NCBI GenBank assembly: GCA_937891975.1
Contig: CALAUA010000015.1
Coordinates: forward strand, 1 to 64,000
From: an uncultured Bacteroidales bacterium
Lineage (GTDB): Bacteria > Bacteroidota > Bacteroidia > Bacteroidales > Paludibacteraceae
Direction of reading: 5' to 3'
Length of the DNA: 64,000 nt
Within the stretch, counting starts at the first letter, position 1. Each line of letters starts with the position of its first letter. A model generated the notes under the pieces. The model saw only the letters and a program-made list of their open reading frames with translations, was not told the DNA's origin and ran no database searches. The position numbers were made by a program, and so were the translations under genes. Shown one piece after another: positions 1 through 8,331 of this stretch.

Positions 1-56
1 AGTAGTTTTTGACATAATAACTTAGTTTAATTAAGGTTTGTAATATATTTCTTGCC

Positions 57-92
57 TCTACACTTTACACCTTACACTTTACACTCTACACC
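57..92. repeat. 7-bp tandem array (TTTACAC type)
   Basis: Five consecutive 7-bp units (TCTACAC, TTTACAC, CTTACAC, TTTACAC, TCTACAC). The same unit type recurs at 24413-24443 and, reversed, at 48584-48613. It lies 13 bp before an 11-bp array; at 24.3 kb the two kinds again sit next to each other. Confidence 0.8.
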
Positions 93-105
93 TCTCTGTC
101 AATTA

Positions 106-160
106 CGCACTATTCACGCACAATACACGGACAATACACGCACTATAAGCGCACTATTCC
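106..160. repeat. 11-bp tandem array, 5 units (CGCACTATTCA type)
   Basis: Five uninterrupted 11-bp units starting CGCAC or CGGAC. The last two (CGCACTATAAG, CGCACTATTCC) resemble the last three at 24289-24376, and short flanks are shared (TCAATTA on the left, a CTTYCYCGRGG-like stretch on the right), so the two loci are copies of one element. No CDS overlaps it. Confidence 0.85.
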
Positions 161-271
161 TACCACTTCCCCGAGGGATCACTATAAGTGCATTAGCACT
201 CTTTTACATACAATCTATGCAACTCAGTTAAGGAGATTTTAGGTTTATGTATTATCATCGCTAAGGCAATT

Positions 272-308
272 AGGTCCTTGTTCTTTGCTCCTTGTTCTTG
301 GTTCCAAA
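272..308. repeat. 7-bp tandem array (TCCTTGT type)
   Basis: Units TCCTTGT, TCTTTGC, TCCTTGT, TCTTGGT and TCCAAAT in tandem. A closely similar series, ending in the same TTCCAAATC, lies inside aroA at about 48013-48058, so this is a dispersed repeat and not chance low complexity. Confidence 0.75.
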
Positions 309-507
309 TCAACTGCAAAGATACAATAAAATTTTCGAATTTCCAAATTTTCAAGGCACATTTTTCAAAAAAAGTACACACTACAGTTTTTATCATGTTT
401 TTTACTACTTAAAGCAAGTGTCTTCCTCCCTTAAGCCCCCCCTCTTTTTTTAAGAGGAGGTTGGGTGAGGGCAAAAACAACAAAATCACTCTTCAACGCG
501 ATTTTTT

Positions 508-538
508 TTGCATATATCAAATAAAATTCGTAATTTTG
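508..538 (+). promoter_or_regulatory. Promoter of the smORF-nrnA-M13 transcript
   Basis: A -7 box TAATTTTG at 531-538 lies 20 bp after a -33 box TTG at 508-510, which is extended to TTGCATAT. That fits the Bacteroidota primary-sigma consensus. The start site should be about 545, leaving a leader of some 45 nt before the small ORF at 588. Confidence 0.75.
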
Positions 539-587
539 CGGCACAAAATTGCTCAACACGAAAAACAAATATAAAAACAACATACTT

Positions 588-665
588 ATGAAAAATCTTT
601 TCTCTATTTTTGTGACTCTCCGCGACGGTGTGGAGTACAACGCCATGGGACAGGAAATACACTAA
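588..665 (+). CDS. Possible 25-residue leader or small protein upstream of nrnA
   Basis: ATG at 588 opens a 25-codon frame ending TAA at 663-665, with product MKNLFSIFVTLRDGVEYNAM followed by GQEIH. It is the first start codon after the promoter at 508-538 and ends 27 nt before nrnA. I do not recognise the peptide. It has no transmembrane segment and no run of one amino acid typical of an attenuator. Position and clean start make translation plausible; nothing else supports it. Confidence 0.4.
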   Translation: MKNLFSIFVTLRDGVEYNAMGQEIH

Positions 666-692
666 CATAATAGCTAGCACAAAGCAAAAAGC

Positions 693-1715
693 ATGAAACA
701 AATTCACGAATATATTCAACATGCCACACAAGTGGCAATCTTTACCCATCAATCGCCCGACGGCGATGCGATGGGTAGCAGCTTGGCAATCTACCATTTT
801 GTCACTTCGCTCGGAAAAACCGCACAAGTAATCGTACCCAACGCATTTCCTGACTTCCTAGCTTGGCTGCCAGGAGCAAAAGATGTTCTTTTATACGATT
901 CGCAAAAGGAGAAAGCAGATGGATATCTTACTACGGCTGATTTGGTAATTTGTACCGATTTCAACGACCCAAAACGCATCGGTGCACTCGGAGATAAGAT
1001 GCTGACGATGGCATGCCCCAAAATAATGATTGACCACCACTTGCATCCTGCAGATTTTGCCGATTTCATCGTGTCTATACCCGAAGCATCATCGACTTGT
1101 GAGCTTGTATATGAAGTTATTGGAGATAAACTTCAGCCAAATGCCAAAGAAATCGCTACTTGCCTATATACAGGATTGATGACCGATACGGGAAACTTCT
1201 CCTACAATAGCAATCGGCCACAAATATATGAGATAGTTGCCAAGCTAATAGCCACTGGCATAAACAAAGATGAAATCTACAACGCCGTATTCAATCAATA
1301 TTCTATTGACCGAATGAAGTTGGTAGGCTATTGCTTATATCAAAAAATGCGCGTGTTTCCCGATAATCATGCGGCACTCATCTACCTCAATCGCAAAGAG
1401 CTATACCGCTTTAACTTCCAAAAAGGCGATGCAGAAGGTATCGTCAATATGCCGATGCAGAGCAAGGATATTCACTACTCCGTTTTTATGCGAGAAGACA
1501 AGGCAACTCCCGATGAAATCGCGAAAAATGGCGGGATAAATACCAAAATCAAGCTATCATTCCGCAGTCAAGGTGACCGCCCCGTAAACGTCTTTGCCAG
1601 CGAAGTGTTCAACGGCGGAGGACATGCCAATGCCGCAGGAGGAGAATACTACGGACCACTTCAAGATGCAGTACAACTATTCCTAGATAATTATCAAAAA
1701 TATTTTACAAAATGA
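693..1715 (+). CDS. nrnA: DHH-family oligoribonuclease / pAp phosphatase NrnA
   Basis: Cytoplasmic enzyme of the DHH/DHHA1 phosphoesterase superfamily. NrnA members degrade 2-5 nt RNA and dephosphorylate 3'-phosphoadenosine 5'-phosphate. The 340-aa length is normal. Visible motifs are the N-terminal DGDAMGSS metal site (about residue 24), DFND (about 91), the signature DHH in MIDHHLHP (about 114) and the C-terminal GGGHANAAGG loop (about 308) of DHHA1. It starts 27 nt after the small ORF and its TGA overlaps the ATG of the next gene (ATGA), so the two are translationally coupled. The family assignment is firm; the exact substrate is inferred. Confidence 0.93.
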   Translation: MKQIHEYIQHATQVAIFTHQSPDGDAMGSSLAIYHFVTSLGKTAQVIVPNAFPDFLAWLPGAKDVLLYDSQKEKADGYLTTADLVICTDFNDPKRIGALGDKMLTMACPKIMIDHHLHPADFADFIVSIPEASSTCELVYEVIGDKLQPNAKEIATCLYTGLMTDTGNFSYNSNRPQIYEIVAKLIATGINKDEIYNAVFNQYSIDRMKLVGYCLYQKMRVFPDNHAALIYLNRKELYRFNFQKGDAEGIVNMPMQSKDIHYSVFMREDKATPDEIAKNGGINTKIKLSFRSQGDRPVNVFASEVFNGGGHANAAGGEYYGPLQDAVQLFLDNYQKYFTK

Positions 1716-3730
1716 AAAAAATAAATCTTTTCGTATTAGCAGTTATGGCACTAACAGCATGCACAAAGCAACAGACTACGGGTATTCACCTAGAGAACTT
1801 GGATACGACCGCAGTAGCACAAAATGATTTCTACCAATACGCTTGTGGCGGATGGATGAAGAACAACCCATTGCCAAACGAGTATAGCCGTTTTGGTTCG
1901 TTTGATAAGTTGGGATTGAGCAATCTCGAACAAGTGAACGGACTGATTGCTGACATCGCAGCAGGGACACATAAGATGGGTAGTATTCCTCAAAAGATTG
2001 GTGACGTATATAACCTGTCGATGGACACCGCACGCCGCAATCAAGAGGGTATTGCGCCCGTATTACCCGTACTGCAAGAGATTGAGAATGTGACCGATAA
2101 GGCACAATGGTCGGAAGTACTCGGCAAAGCCATGGACTTCGGATTATGGGCAATGTATGTGGATGCCGATGCTATGAATTCAAGCATGAATATCCTGAAC
2201 GAGTACCAAGCTGGTTTTGCGCTCAGCCAGAAAGATTATTATATCGATGAAGATGAGCACACCAAACATATCCGCGAGGAGTATGTGAAGCATGTGGAGA
2301 AGATGTTTGAGTTGTTTGGTCAGGAGAATGCAACCGAGAAAGCACAAGCCGTGCTTCGTTTGGAGACTCGTTTGGCAAACGCTGCGTTGAGCAATGTAGA
2401 ATTGCGTGACCCAGTGGCAAACTACAACAAGATGTCGGTAGAGGAGTTGCAAAAATTGGTTCCTGAAGTAGATTGGAAAGTATATTTTGCTGGGTTAAAC
2501 ATCGCTCCTGATAGTTTGTCAGTAGGTCAAGTGCGTCACTTGCAAGAGGCAGGAAAAATGCTGGCAGAGGAGTCATTGGAGGACATGAAGACTTTATTTA
2601 CATGGCAAGTGATTGACGGCAGTGCAGACTTCTTGACAGATGAGATTTTTATGCAGAACTTTGAGTTCTACGGTCGCATCTTGAGCGGAAGACAAGAGCC
2701 TACTCCACTATGGAAACGCGCAGTAGCGATGGTGAATGGTACACTCGGCGAAGCAGTCGGACAGATGTACGTAGAGAAATACTTCCCAGAGGAGAACAAA
2801 GAGCGTATGATAGGTTTGGTGAAGAACTTGCAAGTGGCATTGGGAGAAAGAATTCAAGCCCTGGAGTGGATGTCGGATGAGACCAAAGAGAAGGCAATGG
2901 AGAAACTGAGCACCTTCACTGTAAAGATTGGTTATCCAGATAAATGGCGCGATTGTACCGCTTTGGAGATTGACCCTGATTTGACCTATTATGCTAATAT
3001 TCAACGCGCTGCGAAGTTTGAGCAAGATTATTCATTGTCATTCTTGGGTAAACCCGTGGACAAGGATAAATGGTTTATGACCCCACAAACCGTGAACGCA
3101 TATTACAACCCTGCGACCAACGAGATTTGTTTCCCTGCAGGTATTCTGCAATACCCATTCTTCGATATGAACGCGGACGATGCGTTTAACTATGGTGCTA
3201 TTGGTGTGGTGATTGGTCATGAAATGACCCACGGCTTTGACGACCAAGGTAGTCAGTTTGACAAGGACGGTAACTTGATTAACTGGTGGACAGAGGAAGA
3301 TCGTGCACGCTTTGAGGAGCGCACGAAAGTGATGGAGGAGTATTTCAACGCCATTGAGGTAGCTCCTGGTGTATATGCTAATGGTGCCTTTACTTTGGGC
3401 GAGAATATCGCTGACCACGGTGGTTTGCAAGTGGCATATCAGGCGTTTAAGAATGCGCAAAAGGCAAAAGGCGATGAGGCGATGAGGCAATTAGGCGATG
3501 AGGCAGGATTTACTCCAGAGCAACGATTCTTCTTGGCATATGCGAATGTGTGGGCTGGTAATATCCGTCCAGAGGAGGTATTGCAACGCACGAAGTCAGA
3601 CCCTCACTCCCTCGGCATGTGGCGCGTGAATGGCGCTTTGCCACATATCGGCGCATGGTATGAGGCATGGAATGTGACTCCAGAATCACCACTTTATCTT
3701 GAACCAGAAAAACGTGTAAGTATTTGGTAA
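1712..3730 (+). CDS. M13 family zinc metallopeptidase, lipoprotein (PepO/neprilysin-like)
   Basis: An exported endopeptidase of 672 aa. The N-terminus MKKINLFVLAVMALTACTKQ is a lipoprotein signal with Cys at 17. The M13 signature is complete: NAYYNP (about 461), the zinc site HEMTH (about 502), and GENIADHGGL (about 563) with the third zinc ligand Glu and the stabilising Asp. It probably digests peptides in the periplasm or at the surface. The stretch at residues about 585-599 (GDEAMRQLGDEA) is encoded by an 8-bp tandem repeat and may be an insertion in a surface loop. It overlaps nrnA by 4 nt. Confidence 0.95.
   Translation: MKKINLFVLAVMALTACTKQQTTGIHLENLDTTAVAQNDFYQYACGGWMKNNPLPNEYSRFGSFDKLGLSNLEQVNGLIADIAAGTHKMGSIPQKIGDVYNLSMDTARRNQEGIAPVLPVLQEIENVTDKAQWSEVLGKAMDFGLWAMYVDADAMNSSMNILNEYQAGFALSQKDYYIDEDEHTKHIREEYVKHVEKMFELFGQENATEKAQAVLRLETRLANAALSNVELRDPVANYNKMSVEELQKLVPEVDWKVYFAGLNIAPDSLSVGQVRHLQEAGKMLAEESLEDMKTLFTWQVIDGSADFLTDEIFMQNFEFYGRILSGRQEPTPLWKRAVAMVNGTLGEAVGQMYVEKYFPEENKERMIGLVKNLQVALGERIQALEWMSDETKEKAMEKLSTFTVKIGYPDKWRDCTALEIDPDLTYYANIQRAAKFEQDYSLSFLGKPVDKDKWFMTPQTVNAYYNPATNEICFPAGILQYPFFDMNADDAFNYGAIGVVIGHEMTHGFDDQGSQFDKDGNLINWWTEEDRARFEERTKVMEEYFNAIEVAPGVYANGAFTLGENIADHGGLQVAYQAFKNAQKAKGDEAMRQLGDEAGFTPEQRFFLAYANVWAGNIRPEEVLQRTKSDPHSLGMWRVNGALPHIGAWYEAWNVTPESPLYLEPEKRVSIW
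3466..3508 (+). repeat. 8-bp tandem array inside the M13 peptidase gene
   Basis: Units AGGCGATG, AGGCGATG, AGGCAATT, AGGCGATG and AGGCAGGA follow one another without a gap and are read in frame. The only other array with this unit is in aroC (60074-60113). I infer an in-frame insertion between two conserved parts of the C-terminal domain. Confidence 0.7.
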
Positions 3731-3734
3731 AATA

Positions 3735-3872
3735 ATGCGCTGTGCGTATGAAATTTAGCTTCGCTGAAACCCATTGCAAACAATGAACAGTTAGCCCGGG
3801 CTAAAAATTCATGAAGTAACCTTTCACGAAGTAGCTTTCACGAAGCAACCTTTCATTCGCGCAGCGAATAAC
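3735..3872. repeat. Cluster of short palindromes and 15-bp repeats
   Basis: The spacer between the M13 gene and the Dabb gene is a string of small inverted repeats (AGCTTCGCT, CATTG/CAATG, TTAGCCCGGGCTAA, ATTCGC/GCGAAT) interleaved with three near-copies of a 14-15 bp unit of the form AYGAAGYARCYTTTC at 3811-3854. No promoter or gene is visible in it. It may be transcribed as the leader of the Dabb gene. Confidence 0.65.
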
Positions 3873-3883
3873 TATTCATAATT

Positions 3884-4189
3884 ATGATAAAGCATGTCGT
3901 ATTTTTCCGCCTATTAGATGAGGCGGAGGGCAAGACGAAATTGGAGAATGCCCAGATTATTCGTGATGGCTTGCTCGCATTGCGCGAGAAAATTGATGTA
4001 TTGGTAGATGAGACGGTGGGTATCAATATCCCTAACGCCAAGAACACTGACCACGATATTTGCTTGACGTGCACCTTCCGCACATGGGAAGATTTGGATG
4101 AGTATGCTACGCACCCAGAGCATGTAAAGGTGGCACAGTATATCGGCAAGTGCAAAGCTGCGCGTAGCGCTGTGGATTACGAGGAATAA
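3884..4189 (+). CDS. Dabb family protein (stress-responsive A/B barrel)
   Basis: A 101-aa cytoplasmic protein matching the Dabb fold. It opens MIKHVVFFRL, the typical first strand with its conserved His, and has a C-terminal half of the form FRTWEDLDEYATHPEHVKVA in which the YATHPEH segment is characteristic. Bacterial members are small dimeric alpha/beta barrels whose biochemical role is mostly unknown. It follows the M13 gene after a palindrome-rich spacer. The family is clear, the function is not. Confidence 0.88.
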   Translation: MIKHVVFFRLLDEAEGKTKLENAQIIRDGLLALREKIDVLVDETVGINIPNAKNTDHDICLTCTFRTWEDLDEYATHPEHVKVAQYIGKCKAARSAVDYEE

Positions 4190-4251
4190 GTAGAAGCACG
4201 CCACCAACGGCACAACTTGCAAGCGATAATACAACACAAGAGGAGAGGGAA

Positions 4252-5160
4252 TCACCACTCTCCTCTTGTACAATTACTTGGAGTGAAATACAGATCGGTA
4301 TTATCACCCTTCCAAGTGAAACGATAGATGTCATAGGCATTAGTGTCCAATGGTTGAGATAGTGGCGCATCCAATGCTGCCATTCCCGTATAGTAGGTCT
4401 TGCCTACTTGAAATTGAATAGCGGATGTACCATCGCTTACACCATTGTTTTCATGGGCGGAGATACCATAAAGAATGCGCTTGTATGTGCCACTATATAC
4501 ATCTTTAAAACGCGATAGGAAGTATTCTCTTGGGCTTTCCCAACCCTGTTGGCGAAGCATCAGACTATCAATAGTTTCGCCTACCCATGGGGTATATGAA
4601 TTGATTTCACCCAGACTATCTTTTGGATAGATATAATCCCAATATCCTTTTATCCGGTATTCAAAAAACACTGGCGTGCGACTGATAGAATCGGTAGTGA
4701 TGCTTTGCAAAAACAGTTGTCCTACAGGCTTGTTTGCACCGGCATCTACCACAAATGCATATACCCAATATTCGGTAGAGGGTTGCAGAAGTGTAAAATA
4801 CTGGTTGGTAGTACCATATTCCAACGCATATGAGGCAAAGTCTGCCACAAAAGGTGTTAGTTGCTGCAACTGTTGATTCCTCCAATATAGATAATCTACG
4901 TATGCGCTATCTAGTGCCAGCAGCATGAATTGTTTTGCTACCTTTTGAGGGTCTATTCCTTCTCGTGCAGGGTGAATACCTGTGAGGTAGAATGCTTTTT
5001 TGTTGGTGCTGAATTCAATATTGATATAACCTGCTGACACTTGTTGTACGTCAAAATGAATGTGCACTTTTTCGGTATGTGCTTCTACTTTGTCTGGCTG
5101 ACAAGACATGAAGGTGAGCATTACCACCAATCCGTAGCAAATAAGCCATAACTTGGTCAT
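4252..5160 (-). CDS. Exported lipoprotein of unknown function
   Basis: 302 aa from the chosen start. The N-terminus MTKLWLICYGLVVMLTFMSC is a good lipoprotein signal ending in the lipobox Cys, so I prefer this Met to the ones 9 or 12 codons upstream, which would overlap the preceding gene. The remainder is mostly beta-strand-like; the section around residues 30-150 looks like an Ig/fibronectin-type domain (for example LLQPSTEYWVYAFVVDAG). I do not recognise the family. It follows the lipase-like gene closely on the same strand, so both are probably exported together. Confidence 0.75.
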   Translation of the reverse strand: MTKLWLICYGLVVMLTFMSCQPDKVEAHTEKVHIHFDVQQVSAGYINIEFSTNKKAFYLTGIHPAREGIDPQKVAKQFMLLALDSAYVDYLYWRNQQLQQLTPFVADFASYALEYGTTNQYFTLLQPSTEYWVYAFVVDAGANKPVGQLFLQSITTDSISRTPVFFEYRIKGYWDYIYPKDSLGEINSYTPWVGETIDSLMLRQQGWESPREYFLSRFKDVYSGTYKRILYGISAHENNGVSDGTSAIQFQVGKTYYTGMAALDAPLSQPLDTNAYDIYRFTWKGDNTDLYFTPSNCTRGEW

Positions 5161-5176
5161 ATGTGACACAATATTT

Positions 5177-6487
5177 TTAAAAGTCATAATTGCCATTTTC
5201 TTCTGCTTCTTCGTTGATTAAAAGTGTTTGTACAGCGAAAATAAACCGCATACAAGTGGCTACGTGTCCGCCAAAATGACCAAAACTATATTGTATGTTC
5301 GCTCCTTTCCACTTGTTCTTAGCGCGGGTGGCATTTTCATATGGAACCACATCGTCATCAATAGAATGCATGATGAATACGGGTGCTTCGGGTATCCATG
5401 AATAAGTCAGAATAGAATTATTTACCATCGCTTTATAGAGTTCAGAAACCTCTTTGCTCGTTCGGTCCATACCTTTTGCAGATAGTAAGTCGCTAGTCAC
5501 ATTGGTACCGATGAGTTGGTTTATTTGACTAGTTGTATAGCGCTTACTATTGACCCATTCGTTAAGATTATCGTAGATGTATGGAGCCATAAGACTTTGC
5601 ATATCGACATCCAGTTTGTTGCCAACAATGACACCTTGCATCATGATGGGGACTGCGCATGGGTAACTGGCGTAGTTGGTTTCGACAAATCGATCATAAG
5701 TGGCTTTGACGTCGTAAGGACCACCTCCTGCAAATACGCGACGAATCTTGATGTCGTCAAGTTCGTGGTGCTCAATAAGGTGCTGTACAGCCATAGTGGT
5801 AGCGCCTCCTTGAGAATACCCCATGAGGTAGATATCGTCGTGTTCGGGCTCACACCCTGCCGCTTTCATAAAAGGTAGAACAGCATAGTACATGTCTAAC
5901 ACGTTGCGAGCGGTGATATCCATGACAAGATAGGGATGGATGTGATCCGCCGTCACTCCATAACCTAGATAATCAGGAATTATTAAGGCGTAGCCCAATT
6001 TTACTAACAATCCTTCAAGCGGGAATATATTGCTAGGTGCTTCAGCATTACTAGCGATGGTGTAATGAGATACAAGGATATAGCGTTTGATTGGTTGTTT
6101 GGCTGGCAGAATTACTTTACCCGAGAGGGTGATGGGATTTCCGTCCAAATCTACTGACTCGTATATACCACTAAGCTCGATTGCAGTACTAATGGAGGCG
6201 AAATCCAAGAGTTGCTGCACCGCATGATTAATAGTTATAGAAGATGCTCGCTGTGGTTGTCTAATATCGGAGATGGTATCGGATGGGGTGCTAATTCCCC
6301 AAAGAGCCAGCTGATTAGGGTCTCGAGTGAGTTGCTGCAAATCGGTGATCTGCTGCTTAATCACACGAAACATACTTGTTTGAGTCGAGGAAATATTGGT
6401 AAAGTCCACATAATGCCATTCTCCCATCTGACAAGAGGTGAAAACCATAGATAAGATGAATAATATATAGGTTTTTGTCTTTAACAT
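5177..6487 (-). CDS. Secreted alpha/beta hydrolase, lipase/esterase-like lipoprotein
   Basis: 436 aa with a lipoprotein signal (MLKTKTYILFILSMVFTSCQ). An alpha/beta-hydrolase domain occupies roughly residues 110-430. The nucleophile elbow is GYSQGG (Ser about 224), the acid is probably in HSIDDDVVP (about 377), and the His is in FGHFGGHVA (about 408). The organisation resembles secretory lipases (LIP family), which hydrolyse esters outside the cell. The substrate cannot be read from sequence. It is in line with the lipoprotein gene that follows, with a 16-nt gap. Confidence 0.85.
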   Translation of the reverse strand: MLKTKTYILFILSMVFTSCQMGEWHYVDFTNISSTQTSMFRVIKQQITDLQQLTRDPNQLALWGISTPSDTISDIRQPQRASSITINHAVQQLLDFASISTAIELSGIYESVDLDGNPITLSGKVILPAKQPIKRYILVSHYTIASNAEAPSNIFPLEGLLVKLGYALIIPDYLGYGVTADHIHPYLVMDITARNVLDMYYAVLPFMKAAGCEPEHDDIYLMGYSQGGATTMAVQHLIEHHELDDIKIRRVFAGGGPYDVKATYDRFVETNYASYPCAVPIMMQGVIVGNKLDVDMQSLMAPYIYDNLNEWVNSKRYTTSQINQLIGTNVTSDLLSAKGMDRTSKEVSELYKAMVNNSILTYSWIPEAPVFIMHSIDDDVVPYENATRAKNKWKGANIQYSFGHFGGHVATCMRFIFAVQTLLINEEAEENGNYDF

Positions 6488-6507
6488 GCTATTGTAATAA
6501 TTTATTT

Positions 6508-7260
6508 TTATAACCGGGCTCCCACCGAAGCAGTGAAAATTCTAGAACCGAGCATATACACTTCATTGGTGTTTGTGAGTGAGATCATACCGCCAATCTC
6601 AATGGCACCATACCAGCGTCCTTGCCCTACGCGTAATCCAAACAACGATATGTTGACGGCAGGAGCTACTGCCGTGCGTCTGCCTCGATAATCAACCTCA
6701 GTGCCCGTGTTGATATTCAAACCAACACCCAATGCTGAGTAGCAAGATACATACTCTTTATGCAGGTAGGAAAAGCGCACTTCGGGCATGATGACGACAT
6801 TGTGGAAACTGCGGTTTTGTTTGCGTTGTAATTCAACACCTGTTCCATCGCGCAGTACTTGATCCCACAATACGCCGCTATAATCAATCAACGCACCGAA
6901 ACTATAGCGATAGGTGGCATTGTAGATATATTCTGCAAATAAATGTTGTGTATATCGAAAATGTTCGTTATAGGTATTCTGATAGGTGGGCGGCATAACA
7001 GTGGGATGCCCCATGTCGCGCCATGCGATGGTTTCAAAACTTTGATCGCCCCATCCGATACGTATCTCGTGGGGAATGCTATCATAAGCATGGCGGCGTA
7101 CTTCCCGAATAGAATCTTTGTATTGACGTATCTCTACATGAGTGGAATCGCGAAAATCTTTGATCTTGTGGCGAATAGAACGTATGCCCTGTTGCATGGT
7201 GACTTGTCCAGACATCATGGTGCAACAAAAAAGTACGAGAAAAAGCATACATTTTTTCAT
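6508..7260 (-). CDS. Probable outer-membrane beta-barrel protein, unknown function
   Basis: 250 aa from the start MKKCMLFLVLFCCTMMSGQV, a signal peptide; the longer frame upstream adds 28 residues that do not look like part of an exported protein. A charged helical stretch (residues 25-60, rich in RHK and DS) is followed by alternating aromatic strands ending FTASVGARL, a typical barrel C-terminus with hydrophobic last residue. The family is not recognised. It ends 20 nt before the hydrolase gene. Confidence 0.7.
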   Translation of the reverse strand: MKKCMLFLVLFCCTMMSGQVTMQQGIRSIRHKIKDFRDSTHVEIRQYKDSIREVRRHAYDSIPHEIRIGWGDQSFETIAWRDMGHPTVMPPTYQNTYNEHFRYTQHLFAEYIYNATYRYSFGALIDYSGVLWDQVLRDGTGVELQRKQNRSFHNVVIMPEVRFSYLHKEYVSCYSALGVGLNINTGTEVDYRGRRTAVAPAVNISLFGLRVGQGRWYGAIEIGGMISLTNTNEVYMLGSRIFTASVGARL

Positions 7261-7310
7261 ACAAATTTGATGACAAAAAGCATGCCAAATACACTTTTTG
7301 TGCTGAGCAT

Positions 7311-7341
7311 TTTGCTGTTCCGTAATTTTTTTGTAATTTTG
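7311..7341 (+). promoter_or_regulatory. Promoter of ddh
   Basis: -7 box TAATTTTG at 7334-7341 and -33 box TTTG at 7311-7314, spacing 19 bp. The predicted start site near 7348 gives a leader of about 40 nt. Confidence 0.7.
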
Positions 7342-7387
7342 CACGCAAAATGAATTAATTATCGTTCAAATTCTAATATAATAATTT

Positions 7388-8242
7388 ATGCGTATCGCAA
7401 TTCTTGGTTACGGAAATATAGGTAAGGCAGCAGAACAAGCCATTTTGTCTGCGCCAAATATGGAGTTGGCTGGTATATATCATCACGATGATAATCTGGA
7501 CAATGTGTCGGCAGATGTAGTTCTTATTTGTACACCTACGCGAGAGATGAGACGTTTTGCAACTCAACTATTGCAGCAAGGAATCAATGTGGTGGACTCT
7601 TTTGATGTGCATACAGATATCTATTCGCATCGTGCGGATTTACGAGTGCAAGCACTAGCCAGCAATGCTGTGAGTGTAGTGTCAGCTGGATGGGATCCAG
7701 GAACAGACTCTGTGATGCGAGCAATAATGTTGGCTATGGTACCAGAGGGCGTGACATATACGAATTTTGGTCCGGGGCGTTCTATGGGACATACCGTAGC
7801 GGCAAAAGCAATTAGTGGGGTAAAAGACGCGTTGTCAATGACTATTCCTATGGGACAAGGGGTGCATGCGCGTAAGGTGTTTGTAGAGTTAGAAGAAGGT
7901 GTGGATTTTGCACTAGTGAAGGCTGCTATTTTAGCAGATGATTACTTTGCGCATGATGCCACGGAAATAGTGTTAGTAGATTCGGTAGAGGCATTAAATA
8001 CAGTAGGACATGGTGTGAATCTGGTTCGCGATGGTCAATCAAGCGGTGTGGCTAACCAACATATGGAATTTAATATGACTATCAATAATCCTGCTTTGAC
8101 CGCTCAAGTCATGGTGTCGTGTGCTCGTGCTGCGGTACGCTTGCAGCAGGAGCGACAATATGGGGCATACACAATGATAGAGATTCCACCAATCTATTTA
8201 TTACCAGGCGATGAAGAAAGTTTAATCCGTTGCTTAGTGTGA
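7388..8242 (+). CDS. ddh: meso-Diaminopimelate D-dehydrogenase
   Basis: 284 aa. This NADPH-dependent enzyme forms meso-diaminopimelate directly from tetrahydrodipicolinate, ammonia and NADPH, giving a one-step branch of lysine and peptidoglycan precursor synthesis. The N-terminal Rossmann motif is GYGNIGKAAE (residues 7-16). Further conserved blocks are SAGWDPGTDSVMRA (about 98), FGPGRSMGHTVAAKAI (about 126) and HMEFNM (about 223). It is somewhat shorter than the roughly 300-320 aa of many relatives but both termini look intact. It stands alone between its own promoter and that of glgB. Confidence 0.92.
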   Translation: MRIAILGYGNIGKAAEQAILSAPNMELAGIYHHDDNLDNVSADVVLICTPTREMRRFATQLLQQGINVVDSFDVHTDIYSHRADLRVQALASNAVSVVSAGWDPGTDSVMRAIMLAMVPEGVTYTNFGPGRSMGHTVAAKAISGVKDALSMTIPMGQGVHARKVFVELEEGVDFALVKAAILADDYFAHDATEIVLVDSVEALNTVGHGVNLVRDGQSSGVANQHMEFNMTINNPALTAQVMVSCARAAVRLQQERQYGAYTMIEIPPIYLLPGDEESLIRCLV

Positions 8243-8276
8243 GTTTGCTATTGTTATATTCAAAATATCAAAGATA

Positions 8277-8308
8277 TTTGCATATCTCAAAAAAAAAATG
8301 TACCTTTG
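8277..8308 (+). promoter_or_regulatory. Promoter of glgB
   Basis: -33 box TTTG at 8277-8280, extended to TTTGCATAT, and -7 box TACCTTTG at 8301-8308, with 20 bp between. The start codon is at 8332. Confidence 0.8.
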
Positions 8309-8331
8309 TGCCGTTTTTATAAATTATAGTA

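Larger units (their letters stand above)
1..587. other. Gene-poor leading region with repeat arrays
   Basis: I find no convincing gene here. The stretch holds three micro-tandem arrays (57-92, 106-160 and 272-308, listed separately), a short inverted repeat CCTCTT/AAGAGG near 446-464 with a T-rich loop, and the promoter for the nrnA transcript at its right end. Open frames on the minus strand are short and consist partly of the repeats. Confidence 0.6.

Noticed and set aside
106..160. CRISPR array
   Set aside because: Repeat units are contiguous 11-mers with no spacers, and no cas genes are present.
5516..5878. 120-codon plus-strand frame inside the hydrolase gene
   Set aside because: Antisense to a gene with a clear catalytic triad.
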